Shown piece after piece: positions 7,993 to 17,757 of a stretch of DNA of 64,000 nucleotides; the first letter of the stretch is position 1, and each line of letters starts with the position of its first letter. The notes under the pieces were generated by a model, which worked only from the letters and a program-made list of their open reading frames with translations, did no database searches and was not told the DNA's origin. The DNA comes from Faecalibacter macacae (GTDB lineage Bacteria; Bacteroidota; Bacteroidia; Flavobacteriales; Weeksellaceae), in contig NZ_RDOJ01000014.1 of NCBI RefSeq assembly GCF_003687725.1, positions 1 through 64,000 of the forward strand, read 5' to 3'. Made by a program: the position numbers and the translations under genes.

Positions 7993-9249
7993 TTGAAAAA
8001 GAGGTTAGAAAAATTTAAAACCAAGAATGCCAAAGGAGTACTTTCTTTATTGGCTGGAAATACAGTTGCCCAAATTATAATGATTTTAGGTGGTTTTGTA
8101 CTTGGAAGATGGTATGGACCCGAACATAACGGAACCTATAATGTGTTTTTAAGCTTTGTGGCTATACTTTCTATTTTGACTACTTTTCGTTTAGAAAATA
8201 TTTTTGTGATCTCGAAATCAACAAAAGCTATTCGGAATTTATTTTCAACCTTATTAGTAATTACTTCTTTAGCTACTTTAATATTCTTTATAGGATATGC
8301 AATTGCTGACGAAATTTTTTCGCTTAGAACTTCACTTTGGGTTATTCTTTTAAGCTCTATTGCTGGTTTATTTACCGCTTGGTATAATTTACAAACTTCG
8401 CTATTTACAAAGTACCAATTATTCAACATCATATCAAAAGGTTTTGTTTTAAATGCTTTGATTTCTGTTGGCTTTCAGTTTATTTTTTATTTCTTAGGAT
8501 ATAAAGAAAATGGTCTGATTTACGGAACAATTATCGGAACAATAGTTTCTTGTATTTTTTTCTTTTCGATCACAAAAGGAAGACTAAAAAGACCTAAGTT
8601 TAGCCTTTTTAAAAGCACTGTTGCTAAAAACAAAGAGATAGTAAAATATACGTTGCCATCTGATTCTTTAAATGCAATCGCGAATAATTTGATGCCTATT
8701 TTAATCGTCTTTTATTTCACGAAAATAGAAGTTGCTTTTTTTGCGATGTCAGCAAAAATGTTAGTTACTCCGTTGTTGATTTTGTCCAATGCAATGTCAA
8801 AAGTATTTTTCCAGAAATCGGCAAGTATGATTAATCATCAACCCGAAAAATTATACGATTTATCACTTAAAGTTATTTTGTATAATGTTGGCGCTATTGC
8901 TGCATTTTTATTGGGTATGAATGTTATTGGTGTATATATATTAGAATGGGTTTTAGGCGATGAATGGCAAGGACTGCATATTTATGTTTTTATCTTATCC
9001 TTTTGGATTATGTGCCGTTCAGCTATGAATCCTATTTCGCAAATCGTAGTTGTTATTCGCAAAAATCACTATGCGTTATACTTCAATATTTATTTGGTAT
9101 TAATCACGATTTTTTCTGTTTTGATTGGTGGCACAAGAAAAGATATGATGGCTACGTTATATATTTATTCGTTATTCGCTGGAATCGGATATTTGATCCA
9201 ATTATATTTCGTTTTAAGAAAATTACATCAATATAAAACCAATTATTAA
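7993..9249 (+). CDS. Polysaccharide flippase-type membrane protein (Wzx/MATE-like), first copy
   Basis: 418 residues with about twelve hydrophobic segments from residue 17 onward. It fits the oligosaccharidyl-lipid flippase (Wzx/RfbX) superfamily that moves lipid-linked repeat units across the inner membrane. The opening segment GNTVAQIIMILGGFVLGRWYGPEHNG, with Gly and Tyr-Gly after helix 1, is characteristic. The start is TTG: an in-frame stop lies 15 bp upstream, and the first ATG would remove helix 1. The stop codon overlaps the asnB-like start (TAATG), so translation is probably coupled. Pairing with a second flippase 3 kb downstream is unusual. Confidence 0.85.
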   Translation: MKKRLEKFKTKNAKGVLSLLAGNTVAQIIMILGGFVLGRWYGPEHNGTYNVFLSFVAILSILTTFRLENIFVISKSTKAIRNLFSTLLVITSLATLIFFIGYAIADEIFSLRTSLWVILLSSIAGLFTAWYNLQTSLFTKYQLFNIISKGFVLNALISVGFQFIFYFLGYKENGLIYGTIIGTIVSCIFFFSITKGRLKRPKFSLFKSTVAKNKEIVKYTLPSDSLNAIANNLMPILIVFYFTKIEVAFFAMSAKMLVTPLLILSNAMSKVFFQKSASMINHQPEKLYDLSLKVILYNVGAIAAFLLGMNVIGVYILEWVLGDEWQGLHIYVFILSFWIMCRSAMNPISQIVVVIRKNHYALYFNIYLVLITIFSVLIGGTRKDMMATLYIYSLFAGIGYLIQLYFVLRKLHQYKTNY

Positions 9250-11120
9250 TGTGCGGAATTTCAGGAGTTTTTTCAAAATCTAATTTAACTCAAGATCACA
9301 TCATAAATTCATTAGCAGCCATTAAGCATAGAGGGCCTGATAATACTATACATACAAGTTATTTAAACCAAGATTTACAGTTTTATTCGAGTAATTTATC
9401 AAATGATATAACGCGTAAAACTTTAAATAACGCTGAAAATAGTACCTCTACCAATTGGATTGGATTTAATCGATTATCAATTATCGATTTGTCTGAAAAT
9501 GGGATGCAACCTTTTTATGATAAAGAAACGAAGGTTTCTTTCTTTATGAATGGAGAAATCTACAATTTCAAGTCTTTACGTCATGAATTCTTAAATGATG
9601 TTGAATTAAAATCTAATTCTGATTCAGAAATTGCCTTTCAATTGTATCTAAAATTGGGTGATGATTTCATTCATCATTTACGAGGTATGTTTGTAATTAC
9701 GATTGTTGATTATGATAAAGAGATTGTTAACATTTGGAGAGATCGTTTCGGAATTAAACCTTTATACTATTATTTAAGTGATGACTTATTCATCTTTTCA
9801 TCAGAAATTAAAGGTGTTTTTGCTTCAGGTTTAATTGATAAGAATATTAATTACGAGCATTTAGCTCATTCCATTTATCTGAATACCAATTTTGCACCCA
9901 ATACAATTTACGAAAACATATATTCATTAGAAGCTGCAACCAAAATTGAAGTAAATTTTAAGAATTTTTCTCTTAAAAAAGACCACTATTGGAGTTTAGA
10001 GTATAATCCTGATCCAAGAGAAATTTCGGATAATGAATTTTTAAATGATATTAATGAAATTGTAGAATTAGCGGCTATTTCCGATGTTAAACAAGCGGTA
10101 ATGATAAGTGGTGGATTAGACTCAGGTTTATTAGCTTATACATTAGGAAAACATCATACTGATATAGACGCTATAACTATTTACAACTCATTAAACGATG
10201 CGCAAAACGAATTAAATTTTGCAAAAAGCAACGCAAAAAATGCAGGTTTAACAATCAAATCTTTTGAGATTGATAATCAAATTGATTTAAATACAATAAA
10301 AGAATACGCAACCGCTGAAGAAGAGCCTAATATATCGCCAGAACCAGCATATTTTATTTCGAAAAAAGCGAATCAAGAAAGTTATGTGGTATTGCAAAAT
10401 GCATTAGGTTTAGATGAATTGTTTTATGGGTATAATTATTATCATCAAGCAGAAAAATTACAAAAGATTAAACCTTTTTTAATTCCAGCTTTCAAGTATA
10501 TTTTAAAAGGAAGTAAAAAGAGAAAATATAGTGAATTAACTTCCTTAGGATTAGAAACGATTCCTTTTGTATCTAGAAGTGTTTCAGGTTGGGATGAGAT
10601 TAAAATTTTGTTTAAAAACTATAACAGTTCAAATTGGGAACATCCAGTTAAGAAACTAATGAAACAAGTCACTGACACTAATACAAAATTCAAGGATTTT
10701 CCGTTGATTAAAAAAATATCTTATTTAGATTTCTTTTATTACATCAGTTCACATCATTCTGTAAGGTCCGATATTCCTGCCATGAATTTTAAAATTGAAA
10801 TGAGATTTCCTTTTTTAGATCATTTATTTATTCAGAAATATTTCAACAATACACAAACAAACGAAAATCTAACTCAAGGTAGTAACAAACCTTTTTTAAG
10901 AAAAAATGTAAAAAATATTTTACCTAAAGATGTTTTATATATGCCTAAAAAAGGATTTTCTATTCCAACGAATCAATGGCTAAAAGATGTTGATTTAGAA
11001 AAAGATTTTCCAATTTTGAATACATTTTTTGGAGATGATTATAAAAAATGGGGAGATACTCCAGAAAAAAAATGGTATTTAATTTCCATTTCATTTTTAA
11101 AATTTAATCCTAAATTATGA
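9249..11120 (+). CDS. asnB: Asparagine synthase (glutamine-hydrolysing)-like amidotransferase
   Basis: A 623-residue two-domain amidotransferase. After Met removal, Cys2 of MCGISG is the glutaminase nucleophile. RGP (28-30) and NGEIYN (101-106) complete the N-terminal class II domain. The synthetase PP-loop is SGGLDSG (287-293), and KPFLRK plus PKKGFSIP appear near the C-terminus. Homologues in capsule and O-antigen loci often amidate a uronic acid or other sugar carboxylate rather than make asparagine. The position between a flippase and a glycosyltransferase supports that reading. It overlaps the flippase stop by one base. Direct asparagine synthesis cannot be excluded. Confidence 0.88.
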   Translation: MCGISGVFSKSNLTQDHIINSLAAIKHRGPDNTIHTSYLNQDLQFYSSNLSNDITRKTLNNAENSTSTNWIGFNRLSIIDLSENGMQPFYDKETKVSFFMNGEIYNFKSLRHEFLNDVELKSNSDSEIAFQLYLKLGDDFIHHLRGMFVITIVDYDKEIVNIWRDRFGIKPLYYYLSDDLFIFSSEIKGVFASGLIDKNINYEHLAHSIYLNTNFAPNTIYENIYSLEAATKIEVNFKNFSLKKDHYWSLEYNPDPREISDNEFLNDINEIVELAAISDVKQAVMISGGLDSGLLAYTLGKHHTDIDAITIYNSLNDAQNELNFAKSNAKNAGLTIKSFEIDNQIDLNTIKEYATAEEEPNISPEPAYFISKKANQESYVVLQNALGLDELFYGYNYYHQAEKLQKIKPFLIPAFKYILKGSKKRKYSELTSLGLETIPFVSRSVSGWDEIKILFKNYNSSNWEHPVKKLMKQVTDTNTKFKDFPLIKKISYLDFFYYISSHHSVRSDIPAMNFKIEMRFPFLDHLFIQKYFNNTQTNENLTQGSNKPFLRKNVKNILPKDVLYMPKKGFSIPTNQWLKDVDLEKDFPILNTFFGDDYKKWGDTPEKKWYLISISFLKFNPKL

Positions 11121-11146
11121 TTCGTTAAAAAATCAATATAAGCAAC

Positions 11147-12298
11147 TTGAAACCATCTCGTAAACATATACTTTTTCTTGCCTCTTGGTATCCAAGCCGT
11201 GTTTTTTTAGACAATGGCGATTTTATACAACGTCATGCCCAAACAGTTTCTATATTAAATGACGTTTCTGTTGTACATGCCATTAAAGATCCTGATTTAA
11301 AAGATAAAAACTTCGAAATATCCATTCGTGAACGAAATGGATTAAAGGAAGTGATTGTATACTTTAAACCTGCATTAATTTCTCCGTTTAATTTATTGAA
11401 GTTATTACAAGCATATTTGATAGGTATAAATCAAGTTGTTACATTTGATATCATCCATATAAATGTTGTTTATCCTGCAGGTTTAATCGGAATTTATTTA
11501 AAACATAAATATAAAAAGCCATTAATTTTAACAGAACATTGGACTGATTTACATGTAGAATATTTCAAAAATTTAGCAAAATATAAACAATTAGCTATCC
11601 GAAAAATATTAAATTTTGTAGATTTTGTTTTGCCCGTTTCTAATCATTTAGGAAAATCAATACAAAAAATTAACTCATCTCTAGAGTATGAAGTTATACC
11701 AAATGTTGTTGATTTCTCTAAATTCAAACCAATTTTTAAAAAGAGTAATTCTAAAATTACTTTTTTACACCTTTCTCACTTAGGTGATCAACAAAAAAAT
11801 ATAAATGGTATATTGAATGTTTCTAAACGATTAGCTAATAATGGTTTTATATTCGAATTACAAATTGGTGGAAACGGCGATTTAAAACCAATTGAAAAGT
11901 TTATCTCTGAAAACAATTTAGCTGAAACCGTTAAAACTTTTGGAAGATTAGAACATCACGAAGTGAACCAAAAAATGAACGAAGCAGATTGTTTTGTTCT
12001 ATTTTCTCGCTACGAAAATCAACCTTGCGTACAAGCTGAATCTTTTGCAACTGGTTTACCTATTATTACTACAAATGTTGGCGGAATAAATGAATTTTTA
12101 CCTGAAAATTTTGGAATTTTAATCGATTCTGAGAACGAAGATCAATTGTATCAAGCAATGATTGATGTGATTAAAGGTAAACAATTTGAACCTAAAAAGG
12201 AACTGACTGCTTACGCTAAAAAACATTTCGCTAAGGAAGAAATATCTAAGAAATTTGATGAAATATACAACAAGTTAATTCCTCCAACTGATGAATAG
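11147..12298 (+). CDS. Glycosyltransferase family 4
   Basis: 383 residues with the two-Rossmann GT-B fold. The N-terminal domain carries LASWYPSRV...GDFIQRHA, common in bacterial GT4 enzymes. The C-terminal donor domain has FGRLEHHEV, DCFVLFSRYENQP and AESFATGLPIITT. The E-x7-E element near FSRYENQPCVQAES contacts the nucleotide-sugar. It acts at the cytosolic membrane face, adding a sugar to the lipid-linked unit; the sugar is unknown. The start is TTG: no ATG or GTG fits, and the conserved domain begins within ten residues. It overlaps the next gene by 8 bp. Confidence 0.9.
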   Translation: MKPSRKHILFLASWYPSRVFLDNGDFIQRHAQTVSILNDVSVVHAIKDPDLKDKNFEISIRERNGLKEVIVYFKPALISPFNLLKLLQAYLIGINQVVTFDIIHINVVYPAGLIGIYLKHKYKKPLILTEHWTDLHVEYFKNLAKYKQLAIRKILNFVDFVLPVSNHLGKSIQKINSSLEYEVIPNVVDFSKFKPIFKKSNSKITFLHLSHLGDQQKNINGILNVSKRLANNGFIFELQIGGNGDLKPIEKFISENNLAETVKTFGRLEHHEVNQKMNEADCFVLFSRYENQPCVQAESFATGLPIITTNVGGINEFLPENFGILIDSENEDQLYQAMIDVIKGKQFEPKKELTAYAKKHFAKEEISKKFDEIYNKLIPPTDE

Positions 12299-13550
12299 TT
12301 TTGTCAACTTTTTAAAAGATTTCTTCAAAAACAGAGGATTAATTGTGTTTTCTGCCTTTATAATTGAAAAATTAGTGATGTTAATCAACACGATTTTTAT
12401 TGTAAAAATGATATCGCAAGAAGAATTTGGTCGTGTTACACTAATTGCATCTGTTTTAGCCTTTTTCGTTCCATTAAGTGGGTTCGGAACATTTTCGATG
12501 CTAATGAAATTTGGTTCTGAACAAAAAAGCGAAGAAGATAAACTACGATTAAGTCAAGAAATTTTCAGAAAAGGATTAAGAAATCAATTTATTTTAGCTT
12601 TAGGATTTATATTAATTTCGAGTATTTACACGCTAAAATTCGAGCATTTAACTTGGATTATTGCCATGTATGCCGTTCGATTAATTGGAGTTTTTCTTCA
12701 AGCACATCTTACAATCACACATAGAATTAATGGTAAAAACGAAAAATTCGCTACAATTAATATCATAGTCAATATCGTTGGCTTAATAGGAACTTTTATT
12801 TTAACTTACTTTTTTGGTGTAATTGGATACGTGATTTCGTTGGCAATTGCTCCATTTATTAGTTTGTTCTTTTACAATAAATCAATTGTTGAAAAATCTA
12901 TACAAACTATTCAAAATCTAGATTGGAAAAAAATGTGGAGATATGGCTGGATGGAATCTATCGCTTATTTTTCATCAGAATTATTATTCTCAATCGATAT
13001 TGCAATGATTGCTCTTTTTATGACTGATAAAGACATTTCCTTGTACAAAGTTGCTATCATTTTACCTTTGAATTTAATTTTCATTCCTTCTATGCTTTTC
13101 CAAACCGATATGCCCCGAATCATTCAAAACAGCAAAAACAAAGCATTTTTAAAACAATATATACTTAATTATTATCGCTTATTTATTCCACTTTCGATTG
13201 TAATTATTACAGGGAGTTATTTCCTAAAAGATTGGTTGATTAAATTATTTTTTAACGAAACTTATCTCCAAGGAAGTAAAGTCTTTTTTATATCAACTTT
13301 AGCCGTTGTTGCAACAATGTTGACACGAGTTGTTTTCATTAACTTAAATAGTGCTATTGGACAAGCAAATTGGAATGTTCGGATTTCTATTATTTCGATT
13401 ATATTTTTGATTATTTTTGACTTAATTTTTATACCTAAATACGGTATTGAAGGTGCTGCTATAGGAATGATGCTTACTTTTACACTAATTGGTATTTATT
13501 CAGCCTATCTATTTTTAAATTATTTAAACACATTAAAATCCAATGAATAA
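12291..13550 (+). CDS. Polysaccharide flippase-type membrane protein (Wzx-like), second copy
   Basis: 419 residues with twelve or more predicted membrane helices, of the MATE/Wzx superfamily. The N-terminal FSAFIIEKLVMLINTIFIVKMISQEEFG element is the usual helix 1 plus amphipathic loop. It resembles the first flippase in length and topology but is clearly different in sequence, so it is not a recent tandem duplicate. It overlaps its neighbours by 8 bp on both sides, giving a translationally coupled GT4-flippase-methyltransferase set. It probably exports a lipid-linked glycan; no ligase or polymerase is recognisable nearby. Confidence 0.85.
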   Translation: MNSFVNFLKDFFKNRGLIVFSAFIIEKLVMLINTIFIVKMISQEEFGRVTLIASVLAFFVPLSGFGTFSMLMKFGSEQKSEEDKLRLSQEIFRKGLRNQFILALGFILISSIYTLKFEHLTWIIAMYAVRLIGVFLQAHLTITHRINGKNEKFATINIIVNIVGLIGTFILTYFFGVIGYVISLAIAPFISLFFYNKSIVEKSIQTIQNLDWKKMWRYGWMESIAYFSSELLFSIDIAMIALFMTDKDISLYKVAIILPLNLIFIPSMLFQTDMPRIIQNSKNKAFLKQYILNYYRLFIPLSIVIITGSYFLKDWLIKLFFNETYLQGSKVFFISTLAVVATMLTRVVFINLNSAIGQANWNVRISIISIIFLIIFDLIFIPKYGIEGAAIGMMLTFTLIGIYSAYLFLNYLNTLKSNE

Positions 13551-14340
13551 ATTAGAAAAATTAATCAAAGGAATACAAGTCTTAATAAATAAACCATCAT
13601 TAATTAATATTCTTATTAATCAAAATGAAAATTGGAAAGAAAAGACTTCAGTACACTATCAAAAAGGATTTAATCAAGTTGATTTAAACCAATTATTCCC
13701 TGATTTTAATGGACATTTAGATACTGTAGCTTTTTTAGATGGTGGATCGATGATTACCGATTTGTTATTATTAAAAAATGCTTGTTTACAGTTCGAAAAT
13801 TGTAAATATTTTGAGATTGGAACGTGGCGAGGAGAAAGTATTATCAATTTAGTAGACGTTGCAAAAGATTTAAACACTTTAGATTTAGGAAATGATGATT
13901 TCAAAACCTTTAATCTACCACAAGAATACGCTGACGCACATGGTTTTTTTATTAAAAATAATTCAAAAATAAAGCAATATTTAGGAGATTCTACACAATT
14001 TGATTATGCAGGTTTAAATCAGAAATTTGATGTTATTTTTATCGATGGAAATCACGAATATGATTTTGTAGTTTCAGACACTAAAAATGTATTTAAACAT
14101 TTAGTACATGAAAATTCTATCGTTATTTGGCACGATTATGCTTTTTCACCAGAAAAAATTCGTTACGAAATATTAAATGCTATTTTAGAAGGCACTCCTT
14201 CTGAAAAACAAGAGTTTTTATATCATGTTGAAAATACCATGTGTGCGATTTACATTCCAAAAAGTTTTAATACTAAGCTAATGAAAACTTACGAAAATCC
14301 TCGTCGTACTTTTAATGTAGATATTCAACTTAACTCTTAG
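13543..14340 (+). CDS. Class I SAM-dependent methyltransferase
   Basis: 265 residues. Motif I is FEIGTWRGESI (the Gly-rich SAM loop preceded by an acidic strand), and the post-motif DVIFIDGNHEYDFVVSDTKN is typical of the Methyltransf_24 type found in polysaccharide loci. A WHDYAF segment follows. It is probably cytosolic, methylating a sugar or a lipid-linked intermediate; the acceptor is unknown. It is last in the plus-strand polysaccharide group, overlaps the flippase by 8 bp, and its 3' end overlaps the convergent metalloprotease gene by 11 bp, with no terminator between. Confidence 0.82.
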   Translation: MNKLEKLIKGIQVLINKPSLINILINQNENWKEKTSVHYQKGFNQVDLNQLFPDFNGHLDTVAFLDGGSMITDLLLLKNACLQFENCKYFEIGTWRGESIINLVDVAKDLNTLDLGNDDFKTFNLPQEYADAHGFFIKNNSKIKQYLGDSTQFDYAGLNQKFDVIFIDGNHEYDFVVSDTKNVFKHLVHENSIVIWHDYAFSPEKIRYEILNAILEGTPSEKQEFLYHVENTMCAIYIPKSFNTKLMKTYENPRRTFNVDIQLNS

Positions 14341-15577
14341 TAATAGAAGTCGCCGTTTTATTTACGAAATTTGAAAATTCAACATTATTTGGTTGAATCA
14401 ATTTTCCGTTTTTTGTAAATATTATTTTAGCATTTTTTCCAAAAATTACTTTTGCTTGAGGTGCTAAAATTACAGGTTCGGAAATTGTCAATACAACATT
14501 ATCTTCTAACTTTAGATTTGAATAAAATCGTTGTTTTTTAGACCAAATTTCACTTTTGTTAATGGAAAATGTATTTCCTAAAAATGAATCTTCTGTCACA
14601 AACTGAATTAAATTTGATTCGCGTAAATTTTTGTGTGCTTTTAAAACTTCGGTAGGCTGAAGATAATTTCTTGCATGCCCAGCAGCTTGCGACATAATAC
14701 TATACTGACATTTATTTGCTCCATGATATTGATTATTATGTGATAAACCTAATGTATGTCCCAACTCGTGTGCAGTCCCAATTGCATCACCTAAATGCCA
14801 ATTACGTGTCTCGCTCCACGAAGTTTTATGATCTATTGGCGCTTGATAACGATGCCACAAATACTTTAAATAACGATTAGGAATATTAACGCTAGAAGTA
14901 CGTTCTAAATTTGTACTAGATGGAAATTGTGAAGCTTCAATCCCATTTAAGTGGAATCCTTTTCCTTTCGCTTTGTTCAGCTCATCAAAATTTCTCCCTT
15001 CCATAGTTAAATAAAGAAAAACACCTTTTGGAATTGACGGATCTGCTGCTAATTTTTTATCTAAATCACTTAAATACCAACTTTCAGACGGAGATAATCC
15101 ATTGTATTTTTTTGCAGATAAATCTGCACCACTATTCATATAATTCCAAGCATAGGAATCTACCAATTCGATGTAATTAAATTTAAATCTTATTTTAGAA
15201 TCTGGATAAAAATCCGTTCCTGTATAACAACCTGTTAAATCAGATGGATTTTTAAAATTATTCCAATAAGTATTCATTTTATCAAAATAATCTATCAATA
15301 ATTGCTTTTCTTCTGTGTTTTTTAAGTCAAAATTTGTTTGACTTTTATTGTCTCTTCTTAAGACAATTACATTAACATTTAATGAAATTGGTTTTAAATC
15401 ATTTGTAATCTTAAAATTCTCTATTGTAGAATTTTGTCCAGCTTGATTTATTATTTTGTTATTAGATTCTGATGAAATATTTCCATTTTGTTGATCTGGC
15501 ATTGTTAAACCAATAGATTGATTTACAGCACATGAAACAAAACTTAAAAGAATTGAAAAATAAATGAATAACTTCAT
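14330..15577 (-). CDS. Metzincin-type zinc metalloprotease lipoprotein
   Basis: 415 residues. The N-terminal signal ends in a lipobox (LLSFVSC, Cys16), so it is a lipoprotein. The zinc site HELGHTLGLSH spans 270-280 and the downstream SIMSQ (about 293-297) is the Met-turn, placing it with the metzincins, near the pregnancy-associated-plasma-protein (M43) type. The about 100 residues after the catalytic domain (DNVVLTISEPVILAPQAKVIFGKNAKI) look like a beta-helix tail. It closes a four-gene minus-strand group with polysaccharide-modifying proteins. A protease here is unexpected; it may process a surface protein or be an unrelated passenger. Confidence 0.82.
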   Translation of the reverse strand: MKLFIYFSILLSFVSCAVNQSIGLTMPDQQNGNISSESNNKIINQAGQNSTIENFKITNDLKPISLNVNVIVLRRDNKSQTNFDLKNTEEKQLLIDYFDKMNTYWNNFKNPSDLTGCYTGTDFYPDSKIRFKFNYIELVDSYAWNYMNSGADLSAKKYNGLSPSESWYLSDLDKKLAADPSIPKGVFLYLTMEGRNFDELNKAKGKGFHLNGIEASQFPSSTNLERTSSVNIPNRYLKYLWHRYQAPIDHKTSWSETRNWHLGDAIGTAHELGHTLGLSHNNQYHGANKCQYSIMSQAAGHARNYLQPTEVLKAHKNLRESNLIQFVTEDSFLGNTFSINKSEIWSKKQRFYSNLKLEDNVVLTISEPVILAPQAKVIFGKNAKIIFTKNGKLIQPNNVEFSNFVNKTATSITKS

Positions 15578-15610
15578 ATTAGACTGTTTATCACTAATTT
15601 AATTAAAATA

Positions 15611-16885
15611 TTATAATTTTTCTATTTCATTTATGCTCATTTTTGTCGAACGAAGTTCAATAAAATCTTCAACCGATTGAAACATCCAATCAATATCCTT
15701 TCCTTCCCCTTCATTATTTAAATAGACCTCAATTAATCCTTTGTTATTATTTAACCAAGGAACCATATAATAATCAAGCCCACCTTTGTATTTGTTTTCA
15801 TGATTAAAATTATTACCCATTGTTGTCATTAAAGCTATCTCTCTTGCAGATAAATAGTATAATGGTATGGCTAAAACAAGAATCAAAAATAAAGTCTTAA
15901 TCAATTGGTTTTTAGATGAAAAATCCGCAATTCCAAAACACAAAATGATAATATAACAGACATTAAAATTTAAGAAAAAGACATAATTATCACTGACCGC
16001 ATAAATTGTCGAAAAACTAAATACCGGAATACAAATTATACCTAAATACAACAAAATATTGTTATTTAAAATTGTTTTAAAAGGAAGAAAAAATACCAAT
16101 AAATTTAAAAACCAAAAATTATAAGCTAGGTAAAATATAGCTTTTGCAATATCGTTCAAATAAGCATAAATAGGCTTGTTATAGGTATCTGAAACCCAAG
16201 TTTGAGTTGATGATGATAAAACGTTTTTAATACTTTCTTGATTTAAAATCGGATAAATATATAAACAGCATAAAAATAAAATCGGAATGAAAATATAGAA
16301 AATACTACGTTTAAAATCTGTAGTTATTTTGTAATTAATAAAACAAAGAAAAACATAAGACGGAAGTAATAAAATCCCTTGAATATGGCTGAATAAACTT
16401 ATACCTAAAATTATACCTGCATAAAAAAGATATTTACTTTTTTGTTCTTTAAAAAAACAAACCGAAAAGTAGATATAAGAAATAATCCACATCAATGAGA
16501 AAGTATAAACTTCAACATTTACTGTATTTTTCCAAAACGTAAAAGAAAAACCAAAAGCTAAAGTACCTAAAATAGCTGTGAATTGATCTTTAAAAATTTT
16601 TTCTATTGTCTTAAACAAAATTGCTAAAACTATAGCTGCACAAAAAATATTAACCCATCTTCCTATTTCAATAGGATCTATAAAGGGTAGTATTTTATAA
16701 ACTAAAACAGTAAAATTTTGATATAAAAAATGCGTAATAGAATAAGTTTCCATGTTAAACTTATTGTTTTCTATATCTAAAATCTTCCCTAAAGAGTCAC
16801 CAAATGTAATTTTGCTAAAGCTCGTAAATCTGTAAAGAATAATAAAAAAGGTGGTGATTAGAAGTAAGTAAATATTTTTCTTCAT
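15611..16885 (-). CDS. Multi-pass membrane protein, GT-C/DUF2723-like (putative lipid-linked sugar transferase)
   Basis: 424 residues with roughly ten hydrophobic segments. An early acidic loop (FGDSLGKILDIENN, about 28-41) follows the first helix, and NVEVYTFSLMWI lies in the third to fourth helix region. This layout resembles GT-C transferases of the DUF2723/PMT type, which use polyprenyl-phosphate sugars outside the inner membrane. No decisive catalytic motif is visible, so the call is tentative. It starts 2 bp after the acyltransferase stop, so they are co-transcribed. The last 60 residues are soluble and acidic. Confidence 0.6.
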   Translation of the reverse strand: MKKNIYLLLITTFFIILYRFTSFSKITFGDSLGKILDIENNKFNMETYSITHFLYQNFTVLVYKILPFIDPIEIGRWVNIFCAAIVLAILFKTIEKIFKDQFTAILGTLAFGFSFTFWKNTVNVEVYTFSLMWIISYIYFSVCFFKEQKSKYLFYAGIILGISLFSHIQGILLLPSYVFLCFINYKITTDFKRSIFYIFIPILFLCCLYIYPILNQESIKNVLSSSTQTWVSDTYNKPIYAYLNDIAKAIFYLAYNFWFLNLLVFFLPFKTILNNNILLYLGIICIPVFSFSTIYAVSDNYVFFLNFNVCYIIILCFGIADFSSKNQLIKTLFLILVLAIPLYYLSAREIALMTTMGNNFNHENKYKGGLDYYMVPWLNNNKGLIEVYLNNEGEGKDIDWMFQSVEDFIELRSTKMSINEIEKL

Positions 16886-16887
16886 TA

Positions 16888-17757
16888 TTAAAATTTAAGG
16901 TTCTGATATACTTTTAAATATCTATTTTCAGCTCTAAAACTTGAATTAAACTCATTCACTCCTCTGATTGAAGAGCCTTCAAAGTCTAAAATTAAGCCTT
17001 GATTTGTATTATTTTTAATCACATAATCTACGATAAACGTATTGAAGTTGATCGAATATCCATTCTTTTTAGCATTACACAATTGAATTAATCGATTACC
17101 CGAAACAATGTAAAAAGAACTTGCAATAACTTTTTTATTTTCTGAAATTGATATCGTTTTCCCAAGATTTCTATTCTGTATTTCAGTAACTAAAAGTTGT
17201 AATTTTTCGAGAGATAAATTATTTTCAATTTCTTGGTATTCTTCTTTTAAGATTTCAATAAAACTACGATCAATAGAAGATTCTTTCATAGAAAATCGTT
17301 TGTCTAAACCTTTTCTAATTTCTTGTTTTCTATTCTTTCTAATTTTAGAAATAAAGGCATCATACTCAAAAGTTAGAGGTAAAATTTGATTCAATTTTGA
17401 AGCATTTTCAATTTCAAAATCCAGAACATTTTGCTCGTTAAAACAATAATATCGAACAATTTTTCTTTGTAATTTTTTCTGAAATTTTAAAAATAATTCT
17501 GTTGAGATTTGAGTAGAATAAAACACTCCCAATTGCTGGCAATATATTGGTTGAGAAATAATTTTAACTCTAAATTTTTTCTGATAAGGCAAAGGCATTA
17601 TCGCTTCGTAATCATTTAAAACGAAACAATCCCATTGCTGATTTGTTAAAACATCCAAATACCAATATTCAGCATAAATCCTATAGTTTACCGATTCAGC
17701 CAAACATCTTGAATATTTTTCAAGATCAATATCATTTCTTTTAAATCTTCTAATCAT
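16888..17757 (-). CDS. FemAB/GNAT-like acyltransferase
   Basis: About 289 residues from the chosen start. The arrangement of an N-terminal half ending RKNRKQEIRKG and a C-terminal half with VIASSFYIVSGNRLIQLCNA, then ILDFEGSSIRGVNEFNSSF, matches FemAB/FemX-type peptidyl and N-acyl transferases with a double GNAT fold. The conserved F-E/D-G-S near the end is typical. A longer frame from 17805 would overlap the previous gene by 56 bp. The ATG at 17757 gives an 8-bp overlap, as between other coupled genes here, and starts at the conserved MIRRFKRND. It may attach an amino acid or acyl group to a glycan; the donor is unknown. Confidence 0.7.
   Translation of the reverse strand: MIRRFKRNDIDLEKYSRCLAESVNYRIYAEYWYLDVLTNQQWDCFVLNDYEAIMPLPYQKKFRVKIISQPIYCQQLGVFYSTQISTELFLKFQKKLQRKIVRYYCFNEQNVLDFEIENASKLNQILPLTFEYDAFISKIRKNRKQEIRKGLDKRFSMKESSIDRSFIEILKEEYQEIENNLSLEKLQLLVTEIQNRNLGKTISISENKKVIASSFYIVSGNRLIQLCNAKKNGYSINFNTFIVDYVIKNNTNQGLILDFEGSSIRGVNEFNSSFRAENRYLKVYQNLKF

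Noticed and set aside
8964-9236. Second plus-strand frame inside the first flippase
   Set aside because: Out of frame with a clear membrane-protein gene; aromatic-rich product typical of a shifted hydrophobic frame.
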